Shown one piece after another: positions 42,401-53,557 of a stretch of DNA of 64,000 nucleotides. Within the stretch, counting starts at the first letter, position 1; every line of letters starts with the position of its first letter. The notes under the pieces were generated by a model, which saw only the letters and a list, made by a program, of their open reading frames with translations, had not been told where the DNA came from and searched no databases. Both the position numbers and the translations under genes were made by a program. The DNA is from Streptomyces pinistramenti (GTDB lineage Bacteria > Actinomycetota > Actinomycetes > Streptomycetales > Streptomycetaceae): contig NZ_JAJCXB010000024.1 in the NCBI RefSeq assembly GCF_020564935.1, positions 1-64,000 of the forward strand, given 5' to 3'.

Positions 42401-44618
42401 GCCGCGGCGCCACCGCCCGCCCGGCCCCCACATCGGACGAGGCGCACCCAACGCCACCGGAGCCGCTCCCCTCCCGGCCGTCCCACTCCTGGCCGCCCCG
42501 GTCCCGGCCGCCCAACGACGGCAACCGCGCAGGCCGCTCCGCCTCGCCCGACGCTCCGGCGGATGCCCCGTCCGACGCCCCACGCGCACGGTGCACCAGG
42601 ACGTACAAGGCAGCGTCCACGTCGAGATGGGCGCCCTGGAGCCACTCGGCGAACTCCTCGTGGACGAAGCGGTACCCGGCGCCCGCCGGCGCCAGCAGGC
42701 CCTCGGTGAGGACCGCGGAAGCCCACCCGGGCCCCCAGGGGAAGACCTCTTCGAAGGACGCGCCGTCCAACTCCCCCTGCCCCGGTCCGAGGCACCGGCG
42801 TGCCGCCTCGTGCACCTGGCCCGCCACCTGGGCGGCCAGCCGGCGTACGGCGCCACCGCGCGGCAGCGGGCAGCGGCCGGCCGCGATCCGGACGGCGATG
42901 CGCAGGCACAGCAGGTCGAGGTAGGCGCCGAATACGGCATGCCGGTCCGGCGCTCCGTCGACGTCGGGCTCCGGCCCCCCGGCCTCCGGCACCACCATGC
43001 CCATGCCGTCCGCGCCACCCGCGTCGCACTCGCAGGCGCCGTCCCCCTTCGGCAGTGCCGCCCGCACCTCGGCGAGCAGCCGCAGCGTCAGCGGGTGTCC
43101 GGCGTCCGAAGCGGCCTGTGCGCCCTCCGCCAGGCCGTAGCGCCGGCGTGCCTGCTCCGCCTCACGCGCCGGCAGATCACCGAGCCGTACGCACGCGGGC
43201 AGCGGGCCGCCGGGAGCGCCCGGTGGCAGCGGGTATCCGGGGGTGGCACGGTGCAGCAGCGGGGTCGGGAAGAGGCCGCCCGCGCCTTCCCAGTACTCGG
43301 GCCGGCAGGCGATGACCAGCCGCACCTCGGAGGCGCGCAGCCAACCTGCGGTCGCCGCGGCCCAGTCGGCCGGCCAGGAGCCCTGCGCGGGCGGCATCTC
43401 CTCGGGCCCGTCGAGGAGCAGCAGCAGCGGCCGGCCCGCGGCGGCCGCCAGCCGGGCCACGCCGTCCGGGGTGGCTTCGTCCGGGTCGCCGGCCGTACGC
43501 CCCGAGGCCCCGATGATCCGGCCGGCCGCGTGCAGCGCACGCCGTACCGCTGCCCGCACCCCGTCGTCGCCGGCCCGCAGATCGGCGCCGCGCAGCCAGA
43601 CGGTCGGCGCGGGAGCCGCCCCCCGCGCCCGCCGGGCGGCGAGCGCGGCCAGCTCCGTCGTACGCCCGGACCCCGGTTCCCCCACCAGCGCCAGCACCAG
43701 CGGCCCGCCCCCGGTGGCTCCGGCGGCCGCCACCTGCTCCCCCGCCGCCCGACCCGCACCAAGCCCCCCGGCCACACCGCCCGCACCGGCCGCATCACAG
43801 GTCTCCACCGTCCGGAACGCCCCGAACATCTCCAACTCGCGTACCACATCGGGCCGTTCCACCGGTTGCCGCCACAGCCGGGGCCGCCCGGCCGAACCCA
43901 CGGATGTGCCGGTCAGCTGGAGCGCACCCGCCAGGTTCAGTTCGCTGCCGTAGGCCGGGACCGTCGCCGCGTTCCGTTCCAGCAGCGCGGCGAGCGGCCC
44001 GCCCGGATCGGCGGCGGCCGCCGCCCGCAGCAGCACGGCGAATCCGTCCGCAGGCCGCCCGGCCTGCAACGCGGTACCCAGCACGCCCAGCAGCGCGCCC
44101 GTCCGCGCATCGAGCACCGGGCCGCCCGCCGCCGCACCACCGAGCCGCAGCGCCTCACGCCCGCCCGCACACAGCCCCAACTCCCCCACCGCATCGAGGA
44201 GATGGAACCGGTCCGTCGCGGTATACGTCACCTCGCAGCCGACCGCGGTCACCTGCCCGTCGAACCAGCCACCGGCCCACAGCCGCACCCGGGAACCCAC
44301 GGCGGCCGGGCCGGAAGACACCGGCAACGGTGTCAGCGGCGGCAGTCCGAAGCCCTGGCTGCGCACCAGGGCCAGGTCGCTGCCGGGAAGCGGAGTGACA
44401 TCGGCGGCGTCCACCGTGCAGCCGCCGTCGAACCCGCGGCCGCCGAGCCCGCCCGCCAGCAGTGGCTGCACCACCACGCGGGCCAGCCCGTCGACCGCCT
44501 CATGGCTGGTGAGGATCGTGCCGTGCTGGTCGGCGAGGAAGCCCGTGCCGCGCGGCCGTCCCGCGAGATCCCGGATGCGCACCAGCGCCCTGTCCGCATC
44601 GGCGTCCAGCAACGCCAT
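39495..44618 (-). CDS. Trypsin-like pseudoprotease / P-loop NTPase / repeat protein
   Basis: 1707 residues. Residues ~1-220 have a trypsin-like fold: His in TSHEAVDG (H39) and Asp in GSDLALV (D81) are in place, but the GDSGGP site reads GAAAGGPV, so Ala164 replaces the nucleophile. Residues ~305-420 hold a P-loop (LALVGEPGSGRTTELAAL, Arg319 instead of Lys) and a Walker-B-like LLLLLDGPEEMP, as in STAND-type NTPases. An Ala/Gly/Pro-rich insert spans ~890-1220. The C-terminal ~450 residues are helical and HEAT-like (AEELLAALAEDEPSAMCRAV). No membrane segment or signal peptide. It stands alone between ribF and truB. Function unknown; a sensor/effector of the STAND kind is plausible. Confidence 0.85.
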   Translation of the reverse strand: MALLDADADRALVRIRDLAGRPRGTGFLADQHGTILTSHEAVDGLARVVVQPLLAGGLGGRGFDGGCTVDAADVTPLPGSDLALVRSQGFGLPPLTPLPVSSGPAAVGSRVRLWAGGWFDGQVTAVGCEVTYTATDRFHLLDAVGELGLCAGGREALRLGGAAAGGPVLDARTGALLGVLGTALQAGRPADGFAVLLRAAAAADPGGPLAALLERNAATVPAYGSELNLAGALQLTGTSVGSAGRPRLWRQPVERPDVVRELEMFGAFRTVETCDAAGAGGVAGGLGAGRAAGEQVAAAGATGGGPLVLALVGEPGSGRTTELAALAARRARGAAPAPTVWLRGADLRAGDDGVRAAVRRALHAAGRIIGASGRTAGDPDEATPDGVARLAAAAGRPLLLLLDGPEEMPPAQGSWPADWAAATAGWLRASEVRLVIACRPEYWEGAGGLFPTPLLHRATPGYPLPPGAPGGPLPACVRLGDLPAREAEQARRRYGLAEGAQAASDAGHPLTLRLLAEVRAALPKGDGACECDAGGADGMGMVVPEAGGPEPDVDGAPDRHAVFGAYLDLLCLRIAVRIAAGRCPLPRGGAVRRLAAQVAGQVHEAARRCLGPGQGELDGASFEEVFPWGPGWASAVLTEGLLAPAGAGYRFVHEEFAEWLQGAHLDVDAALYVLVHRARGASDGASAGASGEAERPARLPSLGGRDRGGQEWDGREGSGSGGVGCASSDVGAGRAVAPRPYQVPGYRIGPVVQALLLLARREGTPQLTRRLAHLVSVAVADGGPSGRYADARWWASHLLSEVLLRVPDVAPYAGVLRLLADRLTDRSVRLGGFGRTGLDALGPWFWHRLDLADVDRMDLLRRLLPADGPPRPGAAAGAALAAGAVRRPVDAVAGGAAGGAGSGAGPEAGASGRVHPQRSAPEATTGAGPGAAPGTGVVAGSGAVSPAAGLSRAGVTARAIGGPAGPTVSNVAVAGAGAGTGVGKSGGGAWGGVAVWETSDAVTPFGDPDTGAPHTGPPGGGRPAADEWSARRAWRRARPFARPPRVRVHLADAPGAADGFGWADAMPAPDAHGPWDEAGGRATGSPQPAAEPGAEPGAESVRGVDPEAVTGAGAAFCEDAAAEPSGVGPTCPQGAVRAGEGSAAPSVVMGAGGPGGATAADAGSGELPAYVVGFASDTPGAPDTPSTPDAPGSPDAPTTPTISATCTTPVPNANPGHTPRSSGDPSPPPADVGSGGVGGPSPAQARAHPARPLRFLDVAAALLRAAPERMQPLLCEWFDDASPLQQSPHTVPGGGPPGEITVSAAAQALLYAHRRRALDALADTLADSPHPRAEELLAALAEDEPSAMCRAVARWSQDECPERRRAAAAYAPRLAPGAVTDTDRIRLRQAALALLTRPDGSAHHGAALALLMADDATRGQFLDRALLRFAAGDPQLPAAAFTEALATHPEPVLAAFRTRLLTGEPSRTAVPGGTPGAVLDVLARCGLPVSAETPVPAGPGGAVPPARPPVSPGPPDLAHRVAALVGEYAERHPERAAGEVAAFVGRRLDGGPAARAALRPLAGELLTRYAVPVRCALASVLAAEGSGDAVALRRELLEVLLAHEARSFSRAPRVAPDTRVLEALLRAAAEGVERRPDERTRELVRRIGLLLAGTPEGAARFDRWLAGPGRLVPGFARRMREWVAAEPGEWEALVGPGARAALAGCRG

Positions 44619-44845
44619 CGCCGTACCTCCCCGCCTGACCGCCTCCCCGACCTCCGCGCCGGTCCCCGACGTCCGACGGTAAGCGGCCGGTGATCGCCTC
44701 GACAGCGAGCAGGACGAACACGCCCCAACCGCGCCCGCCGTTCACTCCGAGCGCCCGACCACACGGGTGAATCCACGGATCTAGCGGCGCCAAGGGGGAC
44801 ACCGGACATCACGGAGCGCCACCGGTCCCGCCCGCCGCACAGCAA

Positions 44846-44888
44846 GGGCCGGGCCCGGGAAGCGTCATCGCGCTCCCGGACCCGGCCC
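44846..44888 (-). terminator. Hairpin downstream of truB
   Basis: GGGCCGGGCCCGGGAAGCG and CGCTCCCGGACCCGGCCC pair along the stem with one mismatch and one bulged base. It is about 20 bases past the truB stop and ends the infB-truB cluster. Confidence 0.8.
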
Positions 44889-44908
44889 GTGCATACCCTG
44901 CGGGCGGC

Positions 44909-45889
44909 CTAGGCGAACACCGCCAGGCTCTTCGCCTTCCCGCCCTGGTTCTCGACCAGCGCCAGGAAGGTGCCGTCGGGGCCGAACGCCGCGACCGGAC
45001 CGTCCGTCTCGAACAGCGGCATCGCGATCCGCGCGCCGTTGAGCAGCAGCCGGGCCTGCGGCTCGGTCACGTCCCAGCGGGTGAAGGCGGCCGTGGCCGC
45101 CTCACCGATCGGCATCACCGGCAGCCCCGCGCCCTCGGCGTCGTCCACCGTGGCCTGCAGCTGATCGAGCGTGCGCGCCCGGTCCAGCTTGTACGGGCCG
45201 ACCCGGGTACGCCGCAGCGCGGTCAGATGCCCGCCGACCCCCAGCCCGGCGCCCAGGTCACGGGCCAGGGCGCGGATGTACGTACCGGACGAACACGTGA
45301 CGGAGACCAGCAGGTCGGTCACCGGGGTGCCGTCATCGGCCTCGCCCTCGTGCACGGAGTGCACCAGGAACGAGGAGACGGTGACCGGCCGGGCCGGGAT
45401 CTCCACGTCCTCACCGTCCCGCACCCGCGAGTACGACCGCTTGCCGTCGATCTTGATGGCGCTGACCTTCGACGGCACCTGCATGATCGCGCCGGACAGC
45501 TCGGCCACACCGGCGTCGATGTCCGCCCGCGCGATGCCCTGCGCCGCCTTCGACGCGATGATCTCGCCCTCCGCGTCGTCGGTCACCGTCGTCTGTCCCA
45601 GCCGGATCGTTCCGACGTACTCCTTCTCCGTCAGCGCGAGGTGGCCGAGCAGCTTGGTGGCCCGCTCGATGCCCAGGACGAGCACGCCCGTCGCCATCGG
45701 GTCGAGGGTGCCGGCGTGCCCGACCCGGCGGGTGCGGGCCATGCCCCGCATCTTCGCCACGACGTCGTGCGAAGTGAAGCCGGCCGGCTTGTCGACGATG
45801 ACGAGGCCCGCCCGTCGCCCACCACCACCCTTGCCGGAGAACGCTGCGCGCTCGCCCCTTTCGGATGGCTTATTGCTCTCACGCTTCAT
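44909..45889 (-). CDS. truB: tRNA pseudouridine(55) synthase
   Basis: 326 residues. A Lys/Arg/Gly-rich N-terminal extension of ~28 residues is followed by the TruB core: LVIVDKPAGFTSHDVV, then GHAGTLDPMATGVLVLG with the catalytic Asp near residue 63. A PUA-like C-terminal domain ends in QGGKAKSLAVFA. Modifies U55 in the tRNA T-loop. Its ATG overlaps the rbfA stop (ATGA, 45886-45889), showing coupled translation. Confidence 0.95.
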   Translation of the reverse strand: MKRESNKPSERGERAAFSGKGGGGRRAGLVIVDKPAGFTSHDVVAKMRGMARTRRVGHAGTLDPMATGVLVLGIERATKLLGHLALTEKEYVGTIRLGQTTVTDDAEGEIIASKAAQGIARADIDAGVAELSGAIMQVPSKVSAIKIDGKRSYSRVRDGEDVEIPARPVTVSSFLVHSVHEGEADDGTPVTDLLVSVTCSSGTYIRALARDLGAGLGVGGHLTALRRTRVGPYKLDRARTLDQLQATVDDAEGAGLPVMPIGEAATAAFTRWDVTEPQARLLLNGARIAMPLFETDGPVAAFGPDGTFLALVENQGGKAKSLAVFA

Positions 45890-46341
45890 TCTGCCGCTGT
45901 GCCCTCGTCGTCCTCGTCGTCTCCCGGCTTGCGGTACGGGTCCGCCTCACCGGCGTACTGGGCACCCGATGACACCTCCCGCACCTTGGCGTCGGAGGCC
46001 CGCGCCCTGTCGAGCAGGTTCTCGATCGTCTTGGCGTTCTCCGGCAGGGCGTCCGCGACGAACGCCAGGGTGGGCGTGAACTTCGTGCCCGCGGCCGCAC
46101 CGACCGCCGAGCGCAGGATGCCCTTGGCGCTCTCCAGTCCTGCTGCCGCGCTGGCACGGTCCTCGTCATCGCCGTAGACCGTGTAGAAGACCGTCGCCTC
46201 CCGCAGGTCGCCGGTGACCCGGGTGTCCGTGATGGTCACGTGCGTCCCGAGCCGCGGATCCTTGATTCCGCGCTGCAGCTTCTGGGCGACCACCTCCCGG
46301 ATGAGGTCCGCCAGCTTCTTCGCCCGCGCATTGTCGGCCAC
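45886..46341 (-). CDS. rbfA: Ribosome-binding factor A
   Basis: 151 residues. Begins MADNARAKKLADLIREVVAQKLQRGIKDPRLG, the RbfA KH-type fold, with VTITDTRVTGDLREATVFYTV. The C-terminus is a short acidic tail (DDEDDEGTAAE). Acts in 30S maturation and cold adaptation. It lies in the usual order DUF503-rbfA-truB and is coupled to truB. Confidence 0.95.
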   Translation of the reverse strand: MADNARAKKLADLIREVVAQKLQRGIKDPRLGTHVTITDTRVTGDLREATVFYTVYGDDEDRASAAAGLESAKGILRSAVGAAAGTKFTPTLAFVADALPENAKTIENLLDRARASDAKVREVSSGAQYAGEADPYRKPGDDEDDEGTAAE

Positions 46342-46402
46342 TGGTCCGTCTCCTTCTTGTCTTCCACAATTGTGCTTCCACCGGCGAGCGGTCGCCCGGT
46401 CG

Positions 46403-46702
46403 TCATGACCAGTCGTCCTCGCCGTGCAGCCGTCGGCGTACCGACAGCAGCTCCACTTCGGGCCGTGCGGCGACCAGGCGCTCGCAGCGGTCCAACACTT
46501 CGTTGAGATGCCCCGTGTCCCCGGAGACCACCGCCAGGCCGATGGTGGCCCTGCGGTGCAGATCCTGGTCCCCGACCTCCGCGACGCTGACCGCGTACTT
46601 GCGGTGCAGCTCGGCGACGATCGGGCGGACGACGGAGCGCTTCTCCTTCAACGACCGTACGTCGCCGAGAAGCAGGTCGAAGGACAGCGTCCCTACATAC
46701 AT
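46403..46702 (-). CDS. DUF503 family protein (YlxP-like)
   Basis: 99 residues starting MYVGTLSFDLLLGDVRSLKEKRSVVRPIV, the DUF503 signature. A small alpha/beta protein found between infB and rbfA in many Gram-positive genomes; it may contribute to ribosome maturation. No clear Shine-Dalgarno precedes the ATG. A hairpin separates it from infB, so it may have its own promoter as well as read-through. Confidence 0.88.
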   Translation of the reverse strand: MYVGTLSFDLLLGDVRSLKEKRSVVRPIVAELHRKYAVSVAEVGDQDLHRRATIGLAVVSGDTGHLNEVLDRCERLVAARPEVELLSVRRRLHGEDDWS

Positions 46703-46767
46703 GCGCAACGGGTCTGGCCACCCGTGGGGCCTTAGGCGTTCGATTCCCCGCACCGTACACGGAACGG

Positions 46768-46809
46768 CCGGGGCCGATCGACGGAAATAACTCCGCCGAC
46801 CGGCCCCGG
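46768..46809 (-). terminator. Hairpin downstream of infB
   Basis: CCGGGGCCG (46768-46776) pairs with CGGCCCCGG (46801-46809), and pairing continues inward with mismatches around AATAACT. It lies between infB and the DUF503 gene and may attenuate rather than stop transcription. Confidence 0.65.
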
Positions 46810-46877
46810 TCACCTGCCCGCCGCCCGGCTCACCAGGACTGGTGGGCCGGGCCACGCACGGGCTCTCGTCCGCGTGA

Positions 46878-49985
<3,108 letters not shown>

Positions 49986-50144
49986 TTCGCTCCTTCTAGG
50001 TCCGGGTTGTCCACCGGACCGTCGCTACTTCATGGGCGTACTCATCGCGTACTCATCGAGTGCTCATCGCAATCTCGACCTACTTCCGACTCGCGAGGTA
50101 CCTGACCGCACGGTTTTCCGTGCGCTGTGCATTCGTGCTGTGCG

Positions 50145-50435
50145 TTATTGCAAGGGCGGCTGCTCGATACGTTCGACGTACTGGCGCAATGCCGACGTGT
50201 CGAACGGCCCCGGACCCCGGAAGGCCCGGTTGAACGCCCGGCGGCGGACCGCCAGGTCGAGACAGACCCGTGTCGGGTGCATGTGAGCACCCCGGCCGGG
50301 CAGCGTACCGCGAGGATCGGGGGTGCACTCACCCTCGATCGCCGCGATGCGCAGCAAATCGCCCTTGGCCGCTCGCTCCCGGCATCCCACACAGGTTCGC
50401 TCAGGGCATGCGCGGGCATGCGTCCGGCCAGACAC
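50145..50435 (-). CDS. ylxR: YlxR (DUF448) family RNA-binding protein
   Basis: 96 residues. Contains ERTCVGCRERAAKGDLLRI and PGRGAHMHPTRVC, the conserved Cys and GRGA elements of the YlxR fold. Encoded between nusA and infB as in most bacteria. A nucleoid- or RNA-associated role has been proposed for the family. The product is basic overall. Confidence 0.9.
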   Translation of the reverse strand: MSGRTHARACPERTCVGCRERAAKGDLLRIAAIEGECTPDPRGTLPGRGAHMHPTRVCLDLAVRRRAFNRAFRGPGPFDTSALRQYVERIEQPPLQ

Positions 50436-50562
50436 TGCTTAAGTCTACCTCCCCGCGCCGACTTCACCCCGATGGGGTAAAAGCCGGACGGCTGCTCAGA
50501 ATTCCCGGTGGGCCGCCGCGGCACCACCTATTTTTTCCGGGGCTGCGGCGGCCGCCGCACGA

Positions 50563-51555
50563 TCAGTCCTGCGGCGCCTGCTGCTCGGTGTCCGGCCGGA
50601 TGTCGATCCGCCAGCCGGTCAGCCGGGCCGCGAGCCGGGCGTTCTGCCCTTCCTTGCCGATGGCGAGGGAGAGCTGGTAGTCGGGCACGATGACCCGCGC
50701 CGACCGCGCCGCGAGGTCGACGACCTCGACCTTGCTGACCCGGGCCGGCGACAGCGCGTGCGCCACCAGCTCGGCCGGGTCGTCGGACCAGTCCACGATG
50801 TCGATCTTCTCGCCGTGCAGCTCGGCCATGACCGCACGCACCCGGCCGCCCATCGGGCCGATGCAGGCGCCCTTGGCGTTCAGCCCGGACCGCGTCGACC
50901 GCACCGCGATCTTGGTGCGGTGCCCGGCCTCGCGCGCGATGGCCGAAATCTCCACCGACCCGTCCGCGATCTCCGGCACCTCCATGGCGAACAACTTCTT
51001 CACCAGGTTCGGGTGCGTACGCGACAGGGTCACGGACGGGCCGCGGACGCCCTTCGCCACCCGGACGACGTACGAACGCAGCCGGGTGCCGTGCGTGTAC
51101 TCCTCGCCCGGCACCTGCTCCTGCACCGGCAGCATGGCCTCCATCGGGCCGATGTCGACCAGGACGTTCTTGGGGTCCTTGCCCTGCTGGACGACGCCGG
51201 TGATCACGTCGCCCTCACGCCCGGCGAACTCGCCGAAGGTGATCTCCTCCTCGGCGTCCCGCAGCCGCTGCAGGATGACCTGCTTGGCGGTGGTCGCCGC
51301 GATCCGGCCGAAACCGGACGGGGTGTCGTCGAATTCGCGGGGCTCCTCGCCCGGCTCCAGGTCCGACGCGTCTTCCTTCGCCCACACCGTCACGTGCCCG
51401 GTGCTGCGGTCCAGCTGCACCCGCGCCTGCCGGCGGCTGCCTTCGGTGCGGTGGTAGGCGATCAGGAGGGCCGACTCGATCGCCTCGACCAACAGGTCGA
51501 ACGAGATCTCCTTCTCCCGCACCAAACCCCGCAGGGCACTCATGTCGATGTCCAC
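50563..51555 (-). CDS. nusA: Transcription termination/antitermination factor NusA
   Basis: 330 residues, the short actinobacterial form without the C-terminal acidic repeats. N-terminal RNA-polymerase-binding domain (MDIDMSALRGLVREKEISFDLLVEAIE), an S1 domain, and two KH domains (KGACIGPMGGRVRAVMAEL and VIVPDYQLSLAIGKEGQNARLAARL). It is two bases downstream of the rimP stop, so the two genes are cotranscribed. Confidence 0.96.
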   Translation of the reverse strand: MDIDMSALRGLVREKEISFDLLVEAIESALLIAYHRTEGSRRQARVQLDRSTGHVTVWAKEDASDLEPGEEPREFDDTPSGFGRIAATTAKQVILQRLRDAEEEITFGEFAGREGDVITGVVQQGKDPKNVLVDIGPMEAMLPVQEQVPGEEYTHGTRLRSYVVRVAKGVRGPSVTLSRTHPNLVKKLFAMEVPEIADGSVEISAIAREAGHRTKIAVRSTRSGLNAKGACIGPMGGRVRAVMAELHGEKIDIVDWSDDPAELVAHALSPARVSKVEVVDLAARSARVIVPDYQLSLAIGKEGQNARLAARLTGWRIDIRPDTEQQAPQD

Positions 51556-51557
51556 GG

Positions 51558-52100
51558 CTACGCCTCCTCCTGGTTCTCGTCGAACTTCTCTGCGTCCTGC
51601 ACATTGCCCTTATCGGACAGCCCGCTCTTGCGGTTGAACTCCAGCTCGACCCGCGCCTTGGCAATCGCGTCGAACGCGACCCGCCGCTGGGTCGGCTTGC
51701 GTCCCTTGACACCCGGCACTTCGAGGTCGAGCCCGTCCTCGTCCACGGCCTGGATCCGGGCCACCAGCTCGCCGCCCTCGTGGAGCTGCGCCTTGATGAG
51801 GCGGCCGACGGCGCGGCGGTAGTGCCGCAGCTCGGTCAGCGGCCGGTCGGCGCCCGGCGAGGTCACCTCAAGGGTGTACGGGGCGCCGCCCATCACGTCG
51901 GAATCGTCCAGGCTCTGCGAGATCTCACGGCTCAGCTCGGCGCACTCGTCCAGCTGCACGCCTTCGTCGGAATCCACCACGACTCGCAGCACCCGCCGCT
52001 TGCCCGCGGGGGTCACATCGATCTCTTCCAGATCCAGCTCTCGCGCGGCCACGAGCGGTTCAAGCAGCCCGCGCAGCCTTTCGCTCTGGGTGGTGCTCAT
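51558..52100 (-). CDS. rimP: Ribosome maturation factor RimP
   Basis: 180 residues. Contains the RimP core (RGLLEPLVAARELDLEEIDV, RVLRVVVDSDEGVQLDECAELSREIS, APYTLEVTSPGADRPL) and a C-terminal SH3-like part. Needed for 30S assembly. First gene of the minus-strand rimP-nusA-ylxR-infB cluster, divergent from a lipoprotein gene. Confidence 0.95.
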   Translation of the reverse strand: MSTTQSERLRGLLEPLVAARELDLEEIDVTPAGKRRVLRVVVDSDEGVQLDECAELSREISQSLDDSDVMGGAPYTLEVTSPGADRPLTELRHYRRAVGRLIKAQLHEGGELVARIQAVDEDGLDLEVPGVKGRKPTQRRVAFDAIAKARVELEFNRKSGLSDKGNVQDAEKFDENQEEA

Positions 52101-52251
52101 CCGGGTGACTCCTCGGCCGCGTGTGCTGTTGTGGGTAGGTCGCGTGTCGGGTCAAAGCCTATCTGTTCCGGCGGGGTACTGACGATTCGGTGACCGGTCA
52201 CGGATACGCTCGCCTGCGGTGATCACTACGGAAGACCCCGGGAAGTGGAAC

Positions 52252-52743
52252 GTGCCGAACCTGGCGCTCACGCGCAGAACGACCCTGCTGGCCGGCGCCG
52301 CCCTAGGGGCCGCCGCCCTCGTGACCGGCTGCTCCGACGACTCCGGGACGCCGCCCCCCGACCGAACCCCCGCGGCCGACCACCTGCGCGCCGCCGCGGC
52401 CCGCGACAGCACCGGCCTGCTGGCCCGCTACGACGCGACCCTCGCCGCCCACCCCGCCCTCCAGGGCCGCCTGCGCCCCCTCCGCTCCGAAGTGGCCCGC
52501 CACGCCGAGGCGTTCGGCACCAAGAGCGTCCCCGCCGCCCCGTCCGCACCCCCCGGAAAATCCCGCCCCCCGGTACCCAAGGACGAGAAGGCGGCCCGCA
52601 CCGCCCTGGCCGAGGCCGAACGCCACCTGGCGGACGCCCGCACCAGAACCCTCCGGACCGCACCCCCCGGCCTGGCCCGGCTCCTGGCCTCGGTAGCCGC
52701 CGCCGGCACCGCCCACGCCTACCTGCTGACCGAGCAAGCATGA
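52252..52743 (+). CDS. Lipoprotein, unknown function
   Basis: 163 residues from GTG 52252 (MPNLALTRRTTLLAGAALGAAAL), preceded by GGGAAG. The signal has a twin-Arg-like RR followed by a lipobox, LVTGC, so the mature protein should be membrane-anchored outside the cell. An in-frame GTG at 52219 is possible and could be leaderless, since CTGACG/GATACG-like elements lie just before it. The mature part is Ala/Arg-rich and helical (LRAAAARDSTGLLARYDATLA). It neighbours a ferritin-like gene, and a related role is conceivable. Confidence 0.75.
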   Translation: MPNLALTRRTTLLAGAALGAAALVTGCSDDSGTPPPDRTPAADHLRAAAARDSTGLLARYDATLAAHPALQGRLRPLRSEVARHAEAFGTKSVPAAPSAPPGKSRPPVPKDEKAARTALAEAERHLADARTRTLRTAPPGLARLLASVAAAGTAHAYLLTEQA

Positions 52744-53019
52744 CCACCCCACAGCCACGCAGAAGGCAGCCACCCCGAGGCCCGAAGGACGAGGACGTAC
52801 GGGGATAGCCCCCTCCGGCGGTCGGTCGCCGACGAGACCGGGTGGGTCGGAGGGGCCGTACCGGGTCGCTCCCCGCAGCGACAGGTGCGGACACCGGCAG
52901 GCTCTTGACACGCACCCAAGGGCACATGCGTCGAGGAGACGGCCCGGTGCGCCCCTCCGCCCCACCCCACGCACAAGCCGCACGCGAACCACCGGTCCCC
53001 GCAACCGAAAGGCCGCCCC

Positions 53020-53499
53020 ATGCCCCCAGCCTCCCGCCCCGAACTGGCCGCAGCCCAGGCCGCCCTGGACGCCGAGCACGCCGCCGTCTACGGCTACGGC
53101 GTGGTGGGCGGCCGCATCGCCGACGCCCGCCGCCCGGAGGCCCGCGCCGCCTACGACGCCCACAGGGCCCGCCGCGACACCCTCCGCCGCACCGTCCGCG
53201 ACCTCGGCGGCACGCCCCGCCCCGCGGCCGCCGCGTACGAGCTGCCCTTCCCGGTACCGGACGCCGCCGCCGCGACCCGTCTCGCCGCCGAGCTGGAGGA
53301 CCGCGTCGCCGCCGTCTACGCGGACCTCGTACGCGACGGCGGCGAGGCCGGCCGCAAGGAGGCCGCCGCCGCGCTCCGCGAGGCCGCGGTGCGCGCGGTG
53401 CGCTGGCGGGGCAGCGGCGTAGCCTTCCCTGGGCTCACGGAGCGGTCCGCGACCGGCACCCCGTCCCCGTCCGCGAGCGCACCGGCGAACGCACTCTGA
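53020..53499 (+). CDS. DUF4439 ferritin-like domain protein
   Basis: 159 residues. The start LAAAQAALDAEHAAVYGYGVVGGRI matches the DUF4439 ferritin-like four-helix bundle, with Glu and His where metal ligands would sit. Helices at ~8-30, 38-62, 85-108 and 115-135 are apparent. The tail is Ser/Pro/Ala-rich. No signal peptide. Metal binding is possible but not demonstrated. It follows the lipoprotein gene by 276 bases and precedes the phosphotransferase-like gene by 58. Confidence 0.85.
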   Translation: MPPASRPELAAAQAALDAEHAAVYGYGVVGGRIADARRPEARAAYDAHRARRDTLRRTVRDLGGTPRPAAAAYELPFPVPDAAAATRLAAELEDRVAAVYADLVRDGGEAGRKEAAAALREAAVRAVRWRGSGVAFPGLTERSATGTPSPSASAPANAL

Positions 53500-53557
53500 C
53501 CACCAGGCCCCCGGCCTGACCACCCCGGCCACCTCCCAGGAAAGGGACAGCGAAGGC

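Noticed and set aside
39313..42924. 1203-codon plus-strand open frame
   Set aside because: Antisense to the 1707-residue protein, with Ser/Pro/Arg/Ala composition typical of shadow frames and no domains or ribosome binding site.
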